From an uncultured Collinsella sp. (lineage in GTDB: Bacteria; Actinomycetota; Coriobacteriia; Coriobacteriales; Coriobacteriaceae), in NCBI GenBank assembly GCA_900768435.1, contig CAAGCW010000026.1, forward strand, positions 124,001 through 188,000: a DNA stretch of 64,000 bases. Direction: 5' to 3'. A program made the translations under genes and the position numbers. The notes beneath the pieces were generated by a model. The model was not told the origin of the DNA. It saw only the letters and a list, made by a program, of their open reading frames with translations, and did not search any database. Below, one piece after another: positions 16,269 to 25,602 of this stretch. Each line of letters opens with the position of its first letter. Within the stretch, counting starts at the first letter, position 1.

Positions 16269-17368
16269 TGAAAGCTGCTATTGTCACGCTTCATCGGGTT
16301 TACAACTACGGTTCTGTTTTGCAGGCATATGCAACCCAAAAGGTATTCGAAAAGCATGGCTGTGAGACGAGCATTGTCGACTATATAACTGAGCAGCGAA
16401 CGCTAAAACGCATCTTCTTCAAACCTCCTGCTGATCCTAGCATCAAAGGCGTTAAAAGGGTTGTCTATCAAATTGCTAAAATAGGCTCGCTTGCACTTAA
16501 GGAACTCACTTTTGGCTCATTTGTACAGAAGACAATGCGGCTTACAAAGCGATATGTGACCGCCGACGATTTAGCTTTAGATCCTCCCCGCGCCGATGTC
16601 TATGTGAGCGGAAGCGATCAGGTTTGGAATAGTAAATATAATGAGGGGATTGACAGGGGCTTTTTCCTGGATTTTGTTCCTTCTGGTCGAAAGAAAATTT
16701 CTTTTGCGTCTAGTTTTGGCAAATCTGCACTCGACGAGTGGGAAAAAGAGCAGACGCGTTTCTATTTGAGTCAGTACGCTGCCATTTCTGTTCGTGAGGA
16801 TTCTGCTGTAGAAATAGTGGAGGACCTTGGTGTGCAGGGCGCTGTACAGGTCATTGATCCAACACTACAGCTTACTAAATCGGAGTGGCAACCACTTTCG
16901 TCTCCTCGTTTGGTTAAGGAACCCTACTTGGCTCTTATGCTTCTTTACAATGAAGACAATGGTGCGACGGAAATTGCTCGTCAAATTGCTGACGAGAGGG
17001 GCTTGAAGCTCGTTAAGATTTCATGGGAAATGAAAAAGCCCGAGGCTGTTGATAAGTTGTTTACGCATAGGTCCCCAGCAGATTTTCTATCCCTGTTTTC
17101 CAATGCCGATTTTGTTGTGACCAACTCGTTCCATGGACTTGCATTTTCTCTGATTTTTGAACGCCAGTTTTTGGTTGTTCCTAGAAATGAGTTTAATTCC
17201 AGAATTGATTCGCTTCTCAGCCTAGTTGGTTTGTCGGATCGACTTGTAAAAAAGCCTTTAGACTCTAATCAATCTTTGCCTGTCATTGATTACTCGCATG
17301 TAAACAAGGCGCTTGATGCTGCGCGCCTTGATGCGGATAGATTTATCGACGAGGCGTTGGGTGACTAA
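16268..17368 (+). CDS. Polysaccharide pyruvyl transferase family protein (first copy)
   Basis: 366 residues of the PF04230 type. The N-terminus AAIVTLHRVYNYGSVLQAYA and the middle VYVSGSDQVWNSKYNEGIDRGFFL are characteristic, as is VVTNSFHGLAFSLIF near the C-terminus (the H-G pair is conserved in the family). Such enzymes transfer pyruvate from phosphoenolpyruvate to sugars as a ketal; some members have other roles. A paralogue lies at 20657-21730. It is translationally coupled to both neighbours. Confidence 0.85.
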   Translation: MKAAIVTLHRVYNYGSVLQAYATQKVFEKHGCETSIVDYITEQRTLKRIFFKPPADPSIKGVKRVVYQIAKIGSLALKELTFGSFVQKTMRLTKRYVTADDLALDPPRADVYVSGSDQVWNSKYNEGIDRGFFLDFVPSGRKKISFASSFGKSALDEWEKEQTRFYLSQYAAISVREDSAVEIVEDLGVQGAVQVIDPTLQLTKSEWQPLSSPRLVKEPYLALMLLYNEDNGATEIARQIADERGLKLVKISWEMKKPEAVDKLFTHRSPADFLSLFSNADFVVTNSFHGLAFSLIFERQFLVVPRNEFNSRIDSLLSLVGLSDRLVKKPLDSNQSLPVIDYSHVNKALDAARLDADRFIDEALGD

Positions 17369-18469
17369 ATGTTTAATGTATTACACGTGATGTATGGGGC
17401 TGATGCCGGTGGCATTTCATCGGTTATTCTTAATTATTACAGACACCTTGTAGAACATGGCTTTCATTTTGATTTGGCATTAACTTCAGATCAAATTGGT
17501 CTTAATGCCAAGCGCTTTCGTGAGCTTGGTTCCCACATATATCGACTTCCTTCGAAGAGCGAGGGAATTGGTGCCTATGAGACGGCCTTAGCCAATCTGC
17601 TTAAGGACAATTCCTATGATGCGGTTCATGTTCATGAAAATGAAACGTCTTACGTTGCCCTTCGGGTTGCTCGAAAGTGTGGTGTGCCTGTTAGAATCGC
17701 GCATTCCCACACTACATCACCGTGTTATTCATTTCGCGACCATTTAAGAAGGGTTTCCGGCTGTGTTTTAAATGGCCGTTATGCTACATGCTTAATCTCC
17801 TGTGGGAAGCTTGCTGGTGAACGCGTTTTCGGTAAATGGCGTTGGCGAATGGGGAAGGTGCAGTTTTTGCCCAATGCCATTGATACTGGTTCATATACAT
17901 TCGATCCGTCCGTTAGGCGCGCCGTGCGTCAGGAGCTTGGGTTCAACGAGGAATTCGTTGTTGGTATGGTTGGTAGACTATCGAAACAAAAAAACTATTC
18001 CCTTGCGCTGAAAATAGCGAGCACTTTTGACAAGAATTGTAATGTGCGATTTGTTGCGGCTGGGAACGGCGAGCTTGAGAGTGAGATTTCCTCTGCGATT
18101 GAGGCATGTGGATGCGGCGATCGCTTTAAACTCCTTGGAAGACGATCTGATACCGCAAGGTTGTATCAGGCGTTTGATGCATTCATGTTGACATCTCTGT
18201 ATGAGGGCTTTCCGGTTGTTGGCGTTGAGGCTTCGGCTTCGGGGCTTCCCCTTCTTGTTTCTCAAACGATTACGCCTGAGCTTAAAAAATGCGGCGAAGT
18301 GTCTTATTTGCCGCTCGACCGTCCTGATTTGTGGGCGGATGAGATCAAAAGACTTTCAATGATTTCTCACGATTTGCCGAGGACTAATCGGGCTAAGGCA
18401 GCCGGTTTTGATCTTGAAGATTGCTGGGGAATTCTTGCCGGTATTTACTGCGGGGAATTAAATGTCTAG
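17369..18469 (+). CDS. Glycosyltransferase family 4
   Basis: 366-residue GT-B enzyme: an N-terminal acceptor domain (MYGADAGGISSVILNYYRHL, VHVHENETSYVALRVARKCG), LPNAIDTGSYTFDP, then the nucleotide-sugar domain with GMVGRLSKQKNYSLALKIA and the E-x7-E motif SLYEGFPVVGVEASASGLPL. It is paralogous to the IS-split gene at 13154-15256, so the loss of that gene may or may not be compensated. It starts on the base after the preceding stop and overlaps the polymerase gene by 8 bases. Confidence 0.88.
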   Translation: MFNVLHVMYGADAGGISSVILNYYRHLVEHGFHFDLALTSDQIGLNAKRFRELGSHIYRLPSKSEGIGAYETALANLLKDNSYDAVHVHENETSYVALRVARKCGVPVRIAHSHTTSPCYSFRDHLRRVSGCVLNGRYATCLISCGKLAGERVFGKWRWRMGKVQFLPNAIDTGSYTFDPSVRRAVRQELGFNEEFVVGMVGRLSKQKNYSLALKIASTFDKNCNVRFVAAGNGELESEISSAIEACGCGDRFKLLGRRSDTARLYQAFDAFMLTSLYEGFPVVGVEASASGLPLLVSQTITPELKKCGEVSYLPLDRPDLWADEIKRLSMISHDLPRTNRAKAAGFDLEDCWGILAGIYCGELNV

Positions 18470-19694
18470 TTTTGCTTTGAAAAAACGCGGGGTAAATTCT
18501 GCGAGGCGTTCGTTATCGGTTCTTTTCTTGTTTCTGCTTTTAGGTTTGATTTATGTGACATTTGGCAATCTTCTAGCAGGTGCTGGCCGAATCGTTCCCT
18601 TTAGAGATCAGTTGAAGATGACGATGTCCGCAGTCGGATTGTGCGTATTGCTTCGCCTTTCTTGTCGTGCAGACCTTGTATTTGGTAAGGACATGCTCGG
18701 ACTTTTATTGGTATTTAGCATTGTAATTTTGGTACCAACTTGCTTCTATTACCTCAGTGGGTACGTTAGTTTTCAGTACGGTTTGCTTCAAATATCCTTA
18801 TCCGTTCTATGGATTGCTGTTTTCGCTCTTTCCTATTGGTCTGGATATAAGAATCCCTTTCTTCTTGAACGACTTGGATGGATGGGCCTTGCAGTCCCTA
18901 TTGTTTTTGTGCTCTTCGCCGGAGTTAGAACCCATATCAATGAGATTGGCTGGACAGAATCTGTGACTATGGCGTACTACGCCCTGTTTCTGCTGCCTTT
19001 TGTCTTACTGTTGCGCAATAAATCAATTCGTTGGGTATTTGTTGCAATTATTTTCGCCACACTTCTCCTGTCTTCTAAGAGAGGTGGATTCATTGCTTTT
19101 TTCCTGGCTCTTATTGTTTATGCCGTGGTTGAGTGGCGGATGGCTGGAAAGGGGGATCCTAAAAGGGTCCTGCTTATCCTTGGATCTGTAATACTTGCGA
19201 TGGCTTTCTACTATTTTTTCACTTCATTTACAAAAGCAAACAATCTGGCAATGATAGACCGTCTTGAAAATCTTGCAAATGATGATGGCTCGGGTAGACC
19301 GGATGTCTGGGCTTGTGTCTGGAGAATGATACTAGCTTCTGATCCAATGTCACTTCTTATTGGCCATGGTTTTAATACGGTATATCGAGCTTCTCCTATG
19401 GGCCTTAGCGCTCACAATGACTTTCTTGAAGTCATTTATGACTATGGCCTTATTGGGTTTTTACTTTATCTGCGACTTTATTATCACGTCTGGCAATTGT
19501 ATCTGCGTGTCAAGTCCGATTGTTCTCAGCTTGCGCCGGCATTCGCTGCATCTCTGGTGCTGATGATTTTCATGTCGTGTATGGCGCACTTGATTATTTA
19601 CCCAACTCATTTTTTGCTTCTGTGTTTGTTTTGGGGCATTATTGCCGGCTACCTTAAATCGAAGGGATCTGTGAGTCCTCGTGGATATATGTAG
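18462..19694 (+). CDS. O-antigen/capsule polymerase-like membrane protein (Wzy-type)
   Basis: 410 residues with about ten or eleven hydrophobic segments spread along the protein and a large extracytoplasmic loop between about 255 and 300, ending in the HNDFLEVIYDYGLIGF signature typical of the Wzy_C/O-antigen ligase family. It probably joins repeat units on the outer face of the membrane. ATG 18462 lies within the 3' end of the preceding gene and the stop overlaps the next gene, so it is part of the same message. Confidence 0.85.
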   Translation: MSSFALKKRGVNSARRSLSVLFLFLLLGLIYVTFGNLLAGAGRIVPFRDQLKMTMSAVGLCVLLRLSCRADLVFGKDMLGLLLVFSIVILVPTCFYYLSGYVSFQYGLLQISLSVLWIAVFALSYWSGYKNPFLLERLGWMGLAVPIVFVLFAGVRTHINEIGWTESVTMAYYALFLLPFVLLLRNKSIRWVFVAIIFATLLLSSKRGGFIAFFLALIVYAVVEWRMAGKGDPKRVLLILGSVILAMAFYYFFTSFTKANNLAMIDRLENLANDDGSGRPDVWACVWRMILASDPMSLLIGHGFNTVYRASPMGLSAHNDFLEVIYDYGLIGFLLYLRLYYHVWQLYLRVKSDCSQLAPAFAASLVLMIFMSCMAHLIIYPTHFLLLCLFWGIIAGYLKSKGSVSPRGYM

Positions 19695-20664
19695 TGATTT
19701 GGTCAGCATTATTGTTCCGGCGTATCAGGCTGAAAAACATCTGGAAGAGTGCGTTCGTTCTCTTCTGAACCAGACTTACCGCTCAGTTGAAATAATTGTT
19801 GTTGATGATGGCTCGACCGACGGAACCTCGGCGATTGTTTCAAGAATGGCGAATTCTGACGACCGGCTGCATCTTATAGCGCAGAAGAACTGCGGTGTCA
19901 GTTCTGCGCGAAATCATGGTATTGCTGCGTCCCGTGGTTCTTACCTGATGTTTGTAGATGCCGACGATTGGATTGAACCATTTGCTGTCGAGACACTATT
20001 GGCTGCTATAAAAAATAACGGAACTGATGCTGTTTACTGCAGTCAGTACTATGACAGCAACGGAGATTTATGTGCCAGTGAAACCTGTGTCTCCAGATCC
20101 GACAGTATCGATGCGTCCGTATTACTTAAATATCAATTGGACTTTCGCTTCATTGCCTGTCCCTGGCTATGCCTGATGAGTAAGGATGCGGCTGCGGGGT
20201 GCGCATTCCCAGAAAATGTGCATATTCTAGAAGACTGGTTCTTTAACGTTGAACTTCTAAATAATTCGCGCTTCATTTCAGTAACTGATACAGCTTTTTA
20301 TCATTATCGCTCTACTGAGCAAAGCGTAAGTCGTTCTGCTTTGAATGAAAAAAAGTTTAGCTGTATGGAGCTTCCAAATAAGGTCGTTTCGCTTCTTGGT
20401 CTTCAGGGCGAGAAAGCTAACTCATTGCGTTTGCGATTAAACGTTGGCTTAATCCGGCACCTGTTAGTCGTCGCTGCCGCTTCCGGCTTCGCCGATGAAT
20501 ACTGTCGCAAGAAGATGGCGAACTGGGCACGATCGACGCTAGGTGAAGCGTTTGCTTCGCCCGATTTGCCCCTTAAGCTTAAGAGCTATGTGCTTCTAGG
20601 TTCAATTTCGCCGCGTTTGTTTGCATTTATCTTTCACTTTAAAAGGAAGGCATTCCATGACTAA
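19681..20664 (+). CDS. Glycosyltransferase family 2
   Basis: 327 residues. VSIIVPAYQAEKHLEECVRS, IIVVDDGSTDGTS and FVDADDWIEPF show a GT-A fold with its metal-binding acidic motif. The likely start is GTG 19681, inside the polymerase gene, with AAGGGATC upstream. It acts in repeat-unit assembly on the cytoplasmic side. The C-terminus is basic and hydrophobic (PRLFAFIFHFKRKAFHD), suggesting membrane association. Confidence 0.87.
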   Translation: MDICSDLVSIIVPAYQAEKHLEECVRSLLNQTYRSVEIIVVDDGSTDGTSAIVSRMANSDDRLHLIAQKNCGVSSARNHGIAASRGSYLMFVDADDWIEPFAVETLLAAIKNNGTDAVYCSQYYDSNGDLCASETCVSRSDSIDASVLLKYQLDFRFIACPWLCLMSKDAAAGCAFPENVHILEDWFFNVELLNNSRFISVTDTAFYHYRSTEQSVSRSALNEKKFSCMELPNKVVSLLGLQGEKANSLRLRLNVGLIRHLLVVAAASGFADEYCRKKMANWARSTLGEAFASPDLPLKLKSYVLLGSISPRLFAFIFHFKRKAFHD

Positions 20665-21730
20665 GGCTGGCATTGTTACATTCCACTGTGTTCCCAATTA
20701 TGGGGCCGCTCTTCAAGCATTTGCTCTATCTGAGAAGTTAAAAAAATACTACGACGAAGTTAAAGTGATTGATTATTGTCCTGGCTGTCTTTTGTCTGAC
20801 TACAAAACGTTTGATTTTTCTGGACCTAAAGCCATTATTGGCAGCGCTCTCACTGTGCCCGCCTGCGTTTCTAAGAAAAGAAAGTTCAAACGCTTTGTTT
20901 CAGAGAGGATGGACTTGGAGCCGTGGCCTGCTACTGACGAGGTCCTCCATTCGTTCGATTCCGTCTTCTGTGGGAGCGATCAAATTTGGAATTCGGAAAT
21001 TACAAAAGGAATCGATCCCATGTACTTTGCTGACCGGTTTCCCGCGAGCGTCATTAAGGCATCGTACGCTGCCAGTATAGGCAAATCGGCTCTATCTGAT
21101 GCGGACTGCAAAGCTATGCTGCCTTTGGTTTCAAGGCTAAATCGAATTTCCGTTAGAGAACCAGAAGCAGCGGGCTTGATTGAGAAATTGACCGGTAATA
21201 GGCCTGAGGTGGTTGTCGATCCTACCATCCTTGCGGGTAAAGAACTATTCGCTCCCATTGTAAAGCCTCTCCGTGATAGGCCTTACGTCCTTTATTACCA
21301 ACTGGCAAGGAAGGACAACCGCGCTTTATCTTTGGCCGATAAAATCGCACGTTATAAAAATCTCGATCTTGTCGGACTGAGCGGCAACAGAGGGCTGCAA
21401 ATTGGAAAAGGCCATGACGTTATTTGCGATGCTGGGCCTGAAGAATTCGTTTCCCTCATCGCGGGTGCGGATTACGTTGTTACCGACTCTTTCCATGGGA
21501 CCGTCTTCTCTCTTCTATTCCATAGGCCATTTGCGTCCATTCCTAAAGCTACCCGAGGTGGGAGAATTACCAACCTTCTTGATATTGCTGGTCTAAGGAA
21601 TCGCTATACGGATCGTTTTGATAGAGATATTTTGCTAAAGGATATTGATTGGGGAAGCGTCGACAATTCGCTTGCTCGCGAACGCGAGGCGTCTGAACAT
21701 TTTGTCACATCTGTTAAGGGTGATTTCTAA
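20657..21730 (+). CDS. Polysaccharide pyruvyl transferase family protein (second copy)
   Basis: 357 residues of the same family as 16268-17368: AGIVTFHCVPNYGAALQAFA, FCGSDQIWNSEITKGIDPMY and VVTDSFHGTVFSLLFHRPFA. ATG 20657 is chosen over an upstream ATG because AAGGAAGG lies just ahead. It overlaps the preceding gene by 8 bases and touches the FrhB-like gene that follows. The combination with FrhB-like proteins recurs in capsular loci of anaerobes, from general knowledge. Confidence 0.85.
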   Translation: MTKAGIVTFHCVPNYGAALQAFALSEKLKKYYDEVKVIDYCPGCLLSDYKTFDFSGPKAIIGSALTVPACVSKKRKFKRFVSERMDLEPWPATDEVLHSFDSVFCGSDQIWNSEITKGIDPMYFADRFPASVIKASYAASIGKSALSDADCKAMLPLVSRLNRISVREPEAAGLIEKLTGNRPEVVVDPTILAGKELFAPIVKPLRDRPYVLYYQLARKDNRALSLADKIARYKNLDLVGLSGNRGLQIGKGHDVICDAGPEEFVSLIAGADYVVTDSFHGTVFSLLFHRPFASIPKATRGGRITNLLDIAGLRNRYTDRFDRDILLKDIDWGSVDNSLAREREASEHFVTSVKGDF

Positions 21731-22887
21731 TGATGGTTCTATTTACCAATAAGCGAGATTGCTATGGGTGTGGTGCTTGCGCTTCCGTGTGTCCGCGTGG
21801 CGCCATCAAAATGGTCCATGACAAGCACGGCTTTTTATATCCCGTTATTGACCCAGAGAAGTGTATCGACTGTCATCTTTGTAATCGTGTTTGTCAAATT
21901 GGCAATGAAGTTGACCTCCTGACACCATATCCCAAAACAACATACGCTGTAAAAAACGAGGATGAAATTCGGTCTCGATCGTCTTCGGGAGGAGCTTTTA
22001 CTGCTCTGAGTGATAGCATACTTAACAGCGGCGGTCTAATTGTGGGTGCTGCTTATGACGAGTCGATGTGTGTTCGGCATAGAGTGGCTGGCGAAGTTGC
22101 TTCTCGTGATTCAATGCGTGGAAGCAAATATGTCCAAAGTGATATCTCTAATGTCTTTAATGAGTATAAAAATCTAAGTGGTAAGAAGGTTCTGTTTACA
22201 GGGACCCCATGCCAGATCGCTGCATTTAAGCTGGTGGCAAAACTGCTAAAAGTGAATTCCTCGAATTGGGTTTATGCTGACCTGGTGTGCCACGGCGCCC
22301 CCTCTCCGACGGTTTGGGGCGACTATGTGAGGTCTCTTGAAAAAAAGCAGGGATCTCGTTTGGTTTCATATTCTTTCCGTAATAAAGATGCTGGATGGCG
22401 TGGCTACCATATTCGAGCGGAGTTTGAAGATGGATCCGTTTTACTGGATGATAGTTCCGAAGCGCGCGGCTTTGCTGTTGTATTTTCAAAGAGTCTCGGG
22501 TTGAGGCCGTCGTGCTATCACTGTCCTTATTCGCGCATGCAGCGAGTGGGCGATTTGACGATTGCGGATTACTGGGGAATTGAAAAGGATGATCCTGAGT
22601 TTTCTGACAACGTCGGAGTATCCATGGTCTTCGTGAATAGCGAACAGGGCGGAACGCTACTTACTGAATCAAGTGAGCGCTTAACTCTTAAGGAAGAGAC
22701 TGAGACTCCTGTTCAAAGGAATCTGCATAATTCCACTGACTATCCGCAGTTTGATTACGATTCATTTTGGACAGCCTATGAGAATGGCAGTTGGGGCGGG
22801 GTAGCTTCCCGTTTTGGTTATGTCGGTAAATCAGGAAAACTGTATCGCCTTGTTGACAAGGTAAAAACAAAGGTGAGGAGGGCATGA
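21730..22887 (+). CDS. FrhB-like (coenzyme F420 hydrogenase/dehydrogenase beta) iron-sulphur protein, first copy
   Basis: 385 residues. The N-terminus has two [4Fe-4S] ferredoxin motifs, CYGCGACASVCPRGA and CIDCHLCNRVCQ. Then come the FrhB N and C domains with SSSGGAFTALSD, GSKYVQSD, FTGTPCQIAAFK, VCHGAPSPTVW and CYHCPYSRMQRVGDLTIADYWG. In polysaccharide loci such proteins are thought to be redox enzymes acting on sugars or pyruvylated groups; the substrate is unknown. F420 use is not implied. ATG 21730 overlaps the pyruvyl transferase stop. Confidence 0.85.
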   Translation: MMVLFTNKRDCYGCGACASVCPRGAIKMVHDKHGFLYPVIDPEKCIDCHLCNRVCQIGNEVDLLTPYPKTTYAVKNEDEIRSRSSSGGAFTALSDSILNSGGLIVGAAYDESMCVRHRVAGEVASRDSMRGSKYVQSDISNVFNEYKNLSGKKVLFTGTPCQIAAFKLVAKLLKVNSSNWVYADLVCHGAPSPTVWGDYVRSLEKKQGSRLVSYSFRNKDAGWRGYHIRAEFEDGSVLLDDSSEARGFAVVFSKSLGLRPSCYHCPYSRMQRVGDLTIADYWGIEKDDPEFSDNVGVSMVFVNSEQGGTLLTESSERLTLKEETETPVQRNLHNSTDYPQFDYDSFWTAYENGSWGGVASRFGYVGKSGKLYRLVDKVKTKVRRA

Positions 22888-22896
22888 GTTTCACCT

Positions 22897-24318
22897 ATGG
22901 GCAAATATAAAAAACTTGGCAAAAATGTCGGTCTAATTACGATCGGGAACTTCGCGTCCAAAATAATGTCATTCTTCATGCTGCCGCTCTATACTGCCGT
23001 GTTGTCAACGGCAGAGTACGGTACTGCGGATTTAATGACGACGACAGTTAATCTTCTCTCACCTTTCTTTACGCTTCTGATCAGTGAGGCCGTAATGCGA
23101 TTTGCCCTAGATCAAGATGTAGATAAAGGGCAAATATTTACCATCGGGCTGATTGTGACATGCGGCGGCTTTATTGCCATGTGTGCTGTTTCCCCGCTTG
23201 TTCTTTTGAGTGAGGACATGGCACCGTATCTAGGCTATTTTCTTGCGTACTATTTCTTTACATGCCTTCATCTTCTTGTCTCTCAGTTTGTTAAGGGAAT
23301 TGAAAACGTTGCGATTTATTCAATTAGTGGCGTGTTTCAAACCATTGTTTTCATTGCACTAAACTTGGTATTTCTTTTAGGTCTACACCTTAGTGTTACA
23401 GGCTATATGCTTGCCATGCTGGTGGGTGAGGCCGCTACAAGCGTTTTACTTTGGATCGGTGCTGGCCTTAACGGCTTTTTGGTTAAACCAGCCTCCATTG
23501 ATAAGAATTTGTTTAGGGATATGCTTCGCTATTCTGTTCCGATGATTCCCAATTCGATGAGTTGGTGGATTAGCAATTCTTCGGACAAATATTTGTTGAC
23601 GATGTTCGTTGGGGTTGGTGTTACGGGTGTGTACTCTGCCGCTCAGCGTATACCTTCCTTGTTTGCCACCGTTTCAACAATTTTTATGAGTGCATGGCAG
23701 ATTTCGGCCGTAGAGGATTTCGGTTCTCAAGAATCGAGACGGTTCTACAGCAACATTTATAAACAGTATTCCACGTTTAATTCTCTTGTTGTTGGTGTGC
23801 TGATTTGCGGCTGCGAACTTCTGGCAAGCATTCTCTTCTCTAATGACTTTTTTAATGGCTGGGTTCTTGTTCCGGTGCTGTTGATTGCTTTCGAGTTTTC
23901 CGCTATGTCTGCATTTTTGGGATCCATTTACACTTCAGCTAAGAGAACCAAGATGTTGTTTGTATCAACAATGTTTGCTGCTGTGCTTAACATTGTTTTG
24001 AATGTCATGTTGATACCTTCGTTGGGTGCCATGGGGGCTTCTTTGGCTACTCTCGCTAGCTATGTTTCAATTTGGGCATTGCGTCTTTGGGATACGAGAA
24101 AGATTATTCGTCTCGATATTGAGCTTGCATCTGATTTAATTTCATACTTTATTCTCGCTGGAATGTCTATCGTGATGATAGCGCACGTTCCGCATCGTTT
24201 TCTTATTGCACTTGCCCTTCTCATTGTCATGCTATTTGTCAATCGTCGTGTTGTCATGAAATTAACTGAAGCTTGCCTTTCAGTTCTTAGGTCAGCTCTT
24301 GGAAAGGCTCATCAATAA
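22897..24318 (+). CDS. Polysaccharide flippase, Wzx/MATE-like
   Basis: 473 residues with about twelve to fourteen hydrophobic helices. The N-terminus KNVGLITIGNFASKIMSFFM is the usual first helix of the polysaccharide-biosynthesis branch of the MOP superfamily, and PMIPNSMSWWISNSSDKYLL is characteristic of helix 7. It should translocate lipid-linked repeat units to the outer leaflet. The stop overlaps the start of the second FrhB-like gene by one base. Confidence 0.88.
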   Translation: MGKYKKLGKNVGLITIGNFASKIMSFFMLPLYTAVLSTAEYGTADLMTTTVNLLSPFFTLLISEAVMRFALDQDVDKGQIFTIGLIVTCGGFIAMCAVSPLVLLSEDMAPYLGYFLAYYFFTCLHLLVSQFVKGIENVAIYSISGVFQTIVFIALNLVFLLGLHLSVTGYMLAMLVGEAATSVLLWIGAGLNGFLVKPASIDKNLFRDMLRYSVPMIPNSMSWWISNSSDKYLLTMFVGVGVTGVYSAAQRIPSLFATVSTIFMSAWQISAVEDFGSQESRRFYSNIYKQYSTFNSLVVGVLICGCELLASILFSNDFFNGWVLVPVLLIAFEFSAMSAFLGSIYTSAKRTKMLFVSTMFAAVLNIVLNVMLIPSLGAMGASLATLASYVSIWALRLWDTRKIIRLDIELASDLISYFILAGMSIVMIAHVPHRFLIALALLIVMLFVNRRVVMKLTEACLSVLRSALGKAHQ

Positions 24319-25508
24319 TGGAAACCCCATATAACTCTAAAGATAATTGCTGCGGGTGCGGTGCGTGTCTGCGGGTTTGCCCAAAAGATGCAATTTCTTT
24401 TCGCAAGGATTTGGACGGGTTTGTCTATCCGATAATCGATAGCTCTCTATGCATCGATTGCGGAGCATGTGTTAAGAAATGTGACTTTGGCAAGACTAAG
24501 AATTCGCATAATTCTGTGTCGCCAATGGCTTTGGCTTTTGTTAATACCAATAAGGTTGCGTTGCACGGCAGTGCTTCTGGAGGAGCTTTTTCTGCACTTG
24601 CAAAACATGTTCTCGATAATGGGGGCGTTGTCTACGGTGCGTCTTGGGGTAAAGGAATGAAGCCCGAGCATGCACGTATTGCCGATTGGTCCGATATTTC
24701 TAGAGTTCAGGGCTCAAAGTATGTTCAGAGCGACTTAACACCGATTTTATCTAAGTTAAAACAAGATGTATCCGAGGGGTCTGGTGTTCTATTTTCTGGT
24801 ACTCCATGTCAGTGTGCTGCCGTAAGGTCTCTGTTTGGGCGCAAAACCCCTGATAATTTAATCTGCGTTGAACTCATTTGTCATGGGGTGCCGAGCGCGA
24901 AGCTATTTCTTGATTTCGTTGAATATCTTGAAACCAAAGTGAATGGTGAGATCGTTGACCTTAGGTTCCGCGATAAGAATAGAGGCTGGGGCGCTTTGCT
25001 TGCCGTTGATTTTAGGGTTTCAGACGGCAAAGTAAAAACTCGATATTTTAAGCCCGAAGAGGTCTACTACTACTACTACTTTTATCAAGGAATGTTTTTC
25101 AGGGAATCCTGTTACTCCTGTCCTTATGCAAAGAGAGAGAGGTATTCTGATTGGACGATAGGCGATTTATGGGGCGCTGCGAAGTACTGTGAGAATATTG
25201 ACGCTTCTAAGGGCGTTTCGGTAATCATTGCATCAACGGATAAGGGCATTTCGCTTGCAAATGAGCTTAGGAACGATGGGGTAATTAAAGAGGTGCCGAT
25301 GGATGATGTTGTTCGTGAAAATGGCCAACTCGTGCACCCATCGGTCAAGCCCGATTGTTACAACGAGCTTATGGCTGAGTATCGATCTTTAGGGGCAGCG
25401 GCTTTCGCTTCGAAATTTGAAAAGAATAATTGGAAGCTTGTTTTCAAGGGACGCCTGAAGAGAAGCATTCCGCTCTGGCTAAAGAAGGCAATTCATTCCT
25501 TAATTTAG
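24318..25508 (+). CDS. FrhB-like iron-sulphur protein, second copy
   Basis: 396 residues, paralogous to 21730-22887. Ferredoxin motifs CCGCGACLRVCPKDA and CIDCGACVKKCDFG are followed by GSASGGAFSALAKHVL, GSKYVQSDLT, FSGTPCQCAAVR, ICHGVPSAKLF and CYSCPYAKRERYSDWTIGDLWG. A run of five TAC codons (25065-25079) gives YYYYYFYQ. It is the last gene of the continuous polysaccharide operon; a 94-base gap follows. Confidence 0.85.
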   Translation: METPYNSKDNCCGCGACLRVCPKDAISFRKDLDGFVYPIIDSSLCIDCGACVKKCDFGKTKNSHNSVSPMALAFVNTNKVALHGSASGGAFSALAKHVLDNGGVVYGASWGKGMKPEHARIADWSDISRVQGSKYVQSDLTPILSKLKQDVSEGSGVLFSGTPCQCAAVRSLFGRKTPDNLICVELICHGVPSAKLFLDFVEYLETKVNGEIVDLRFRDKNRGWGALLAVDFRVSDGKVKTRYFKPEEVYYYYYFYQGMFFRESCYSCPYAKRERYSDWTIGDLWGAAKYCENIDASKGVSVIIASTDKGISLANELRNDGVIKEVPMDDVVRENGQLVHPSVKPDCYNELMAEYRSLGAAAFASKFEKNNWKLVFKGRLKRSIPLWLKKAIHSLI

Positions 25509-25602
25509 AGTGTCCATTGGGCTTGCTAACCTTTTTATTTTCAGTGGTTAATGCGCCGATTTTCTCAAACTGCTGTTGTTATGTCGTTGAAAGGGGTCAT
25601 TG

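Noticed and set aside
25065..25079. (TAC)5 run as a phase-variation site in the FrhB-like gene
   Set aside because: Units of three cannot shift the frame; only a tyrosine count change would result.
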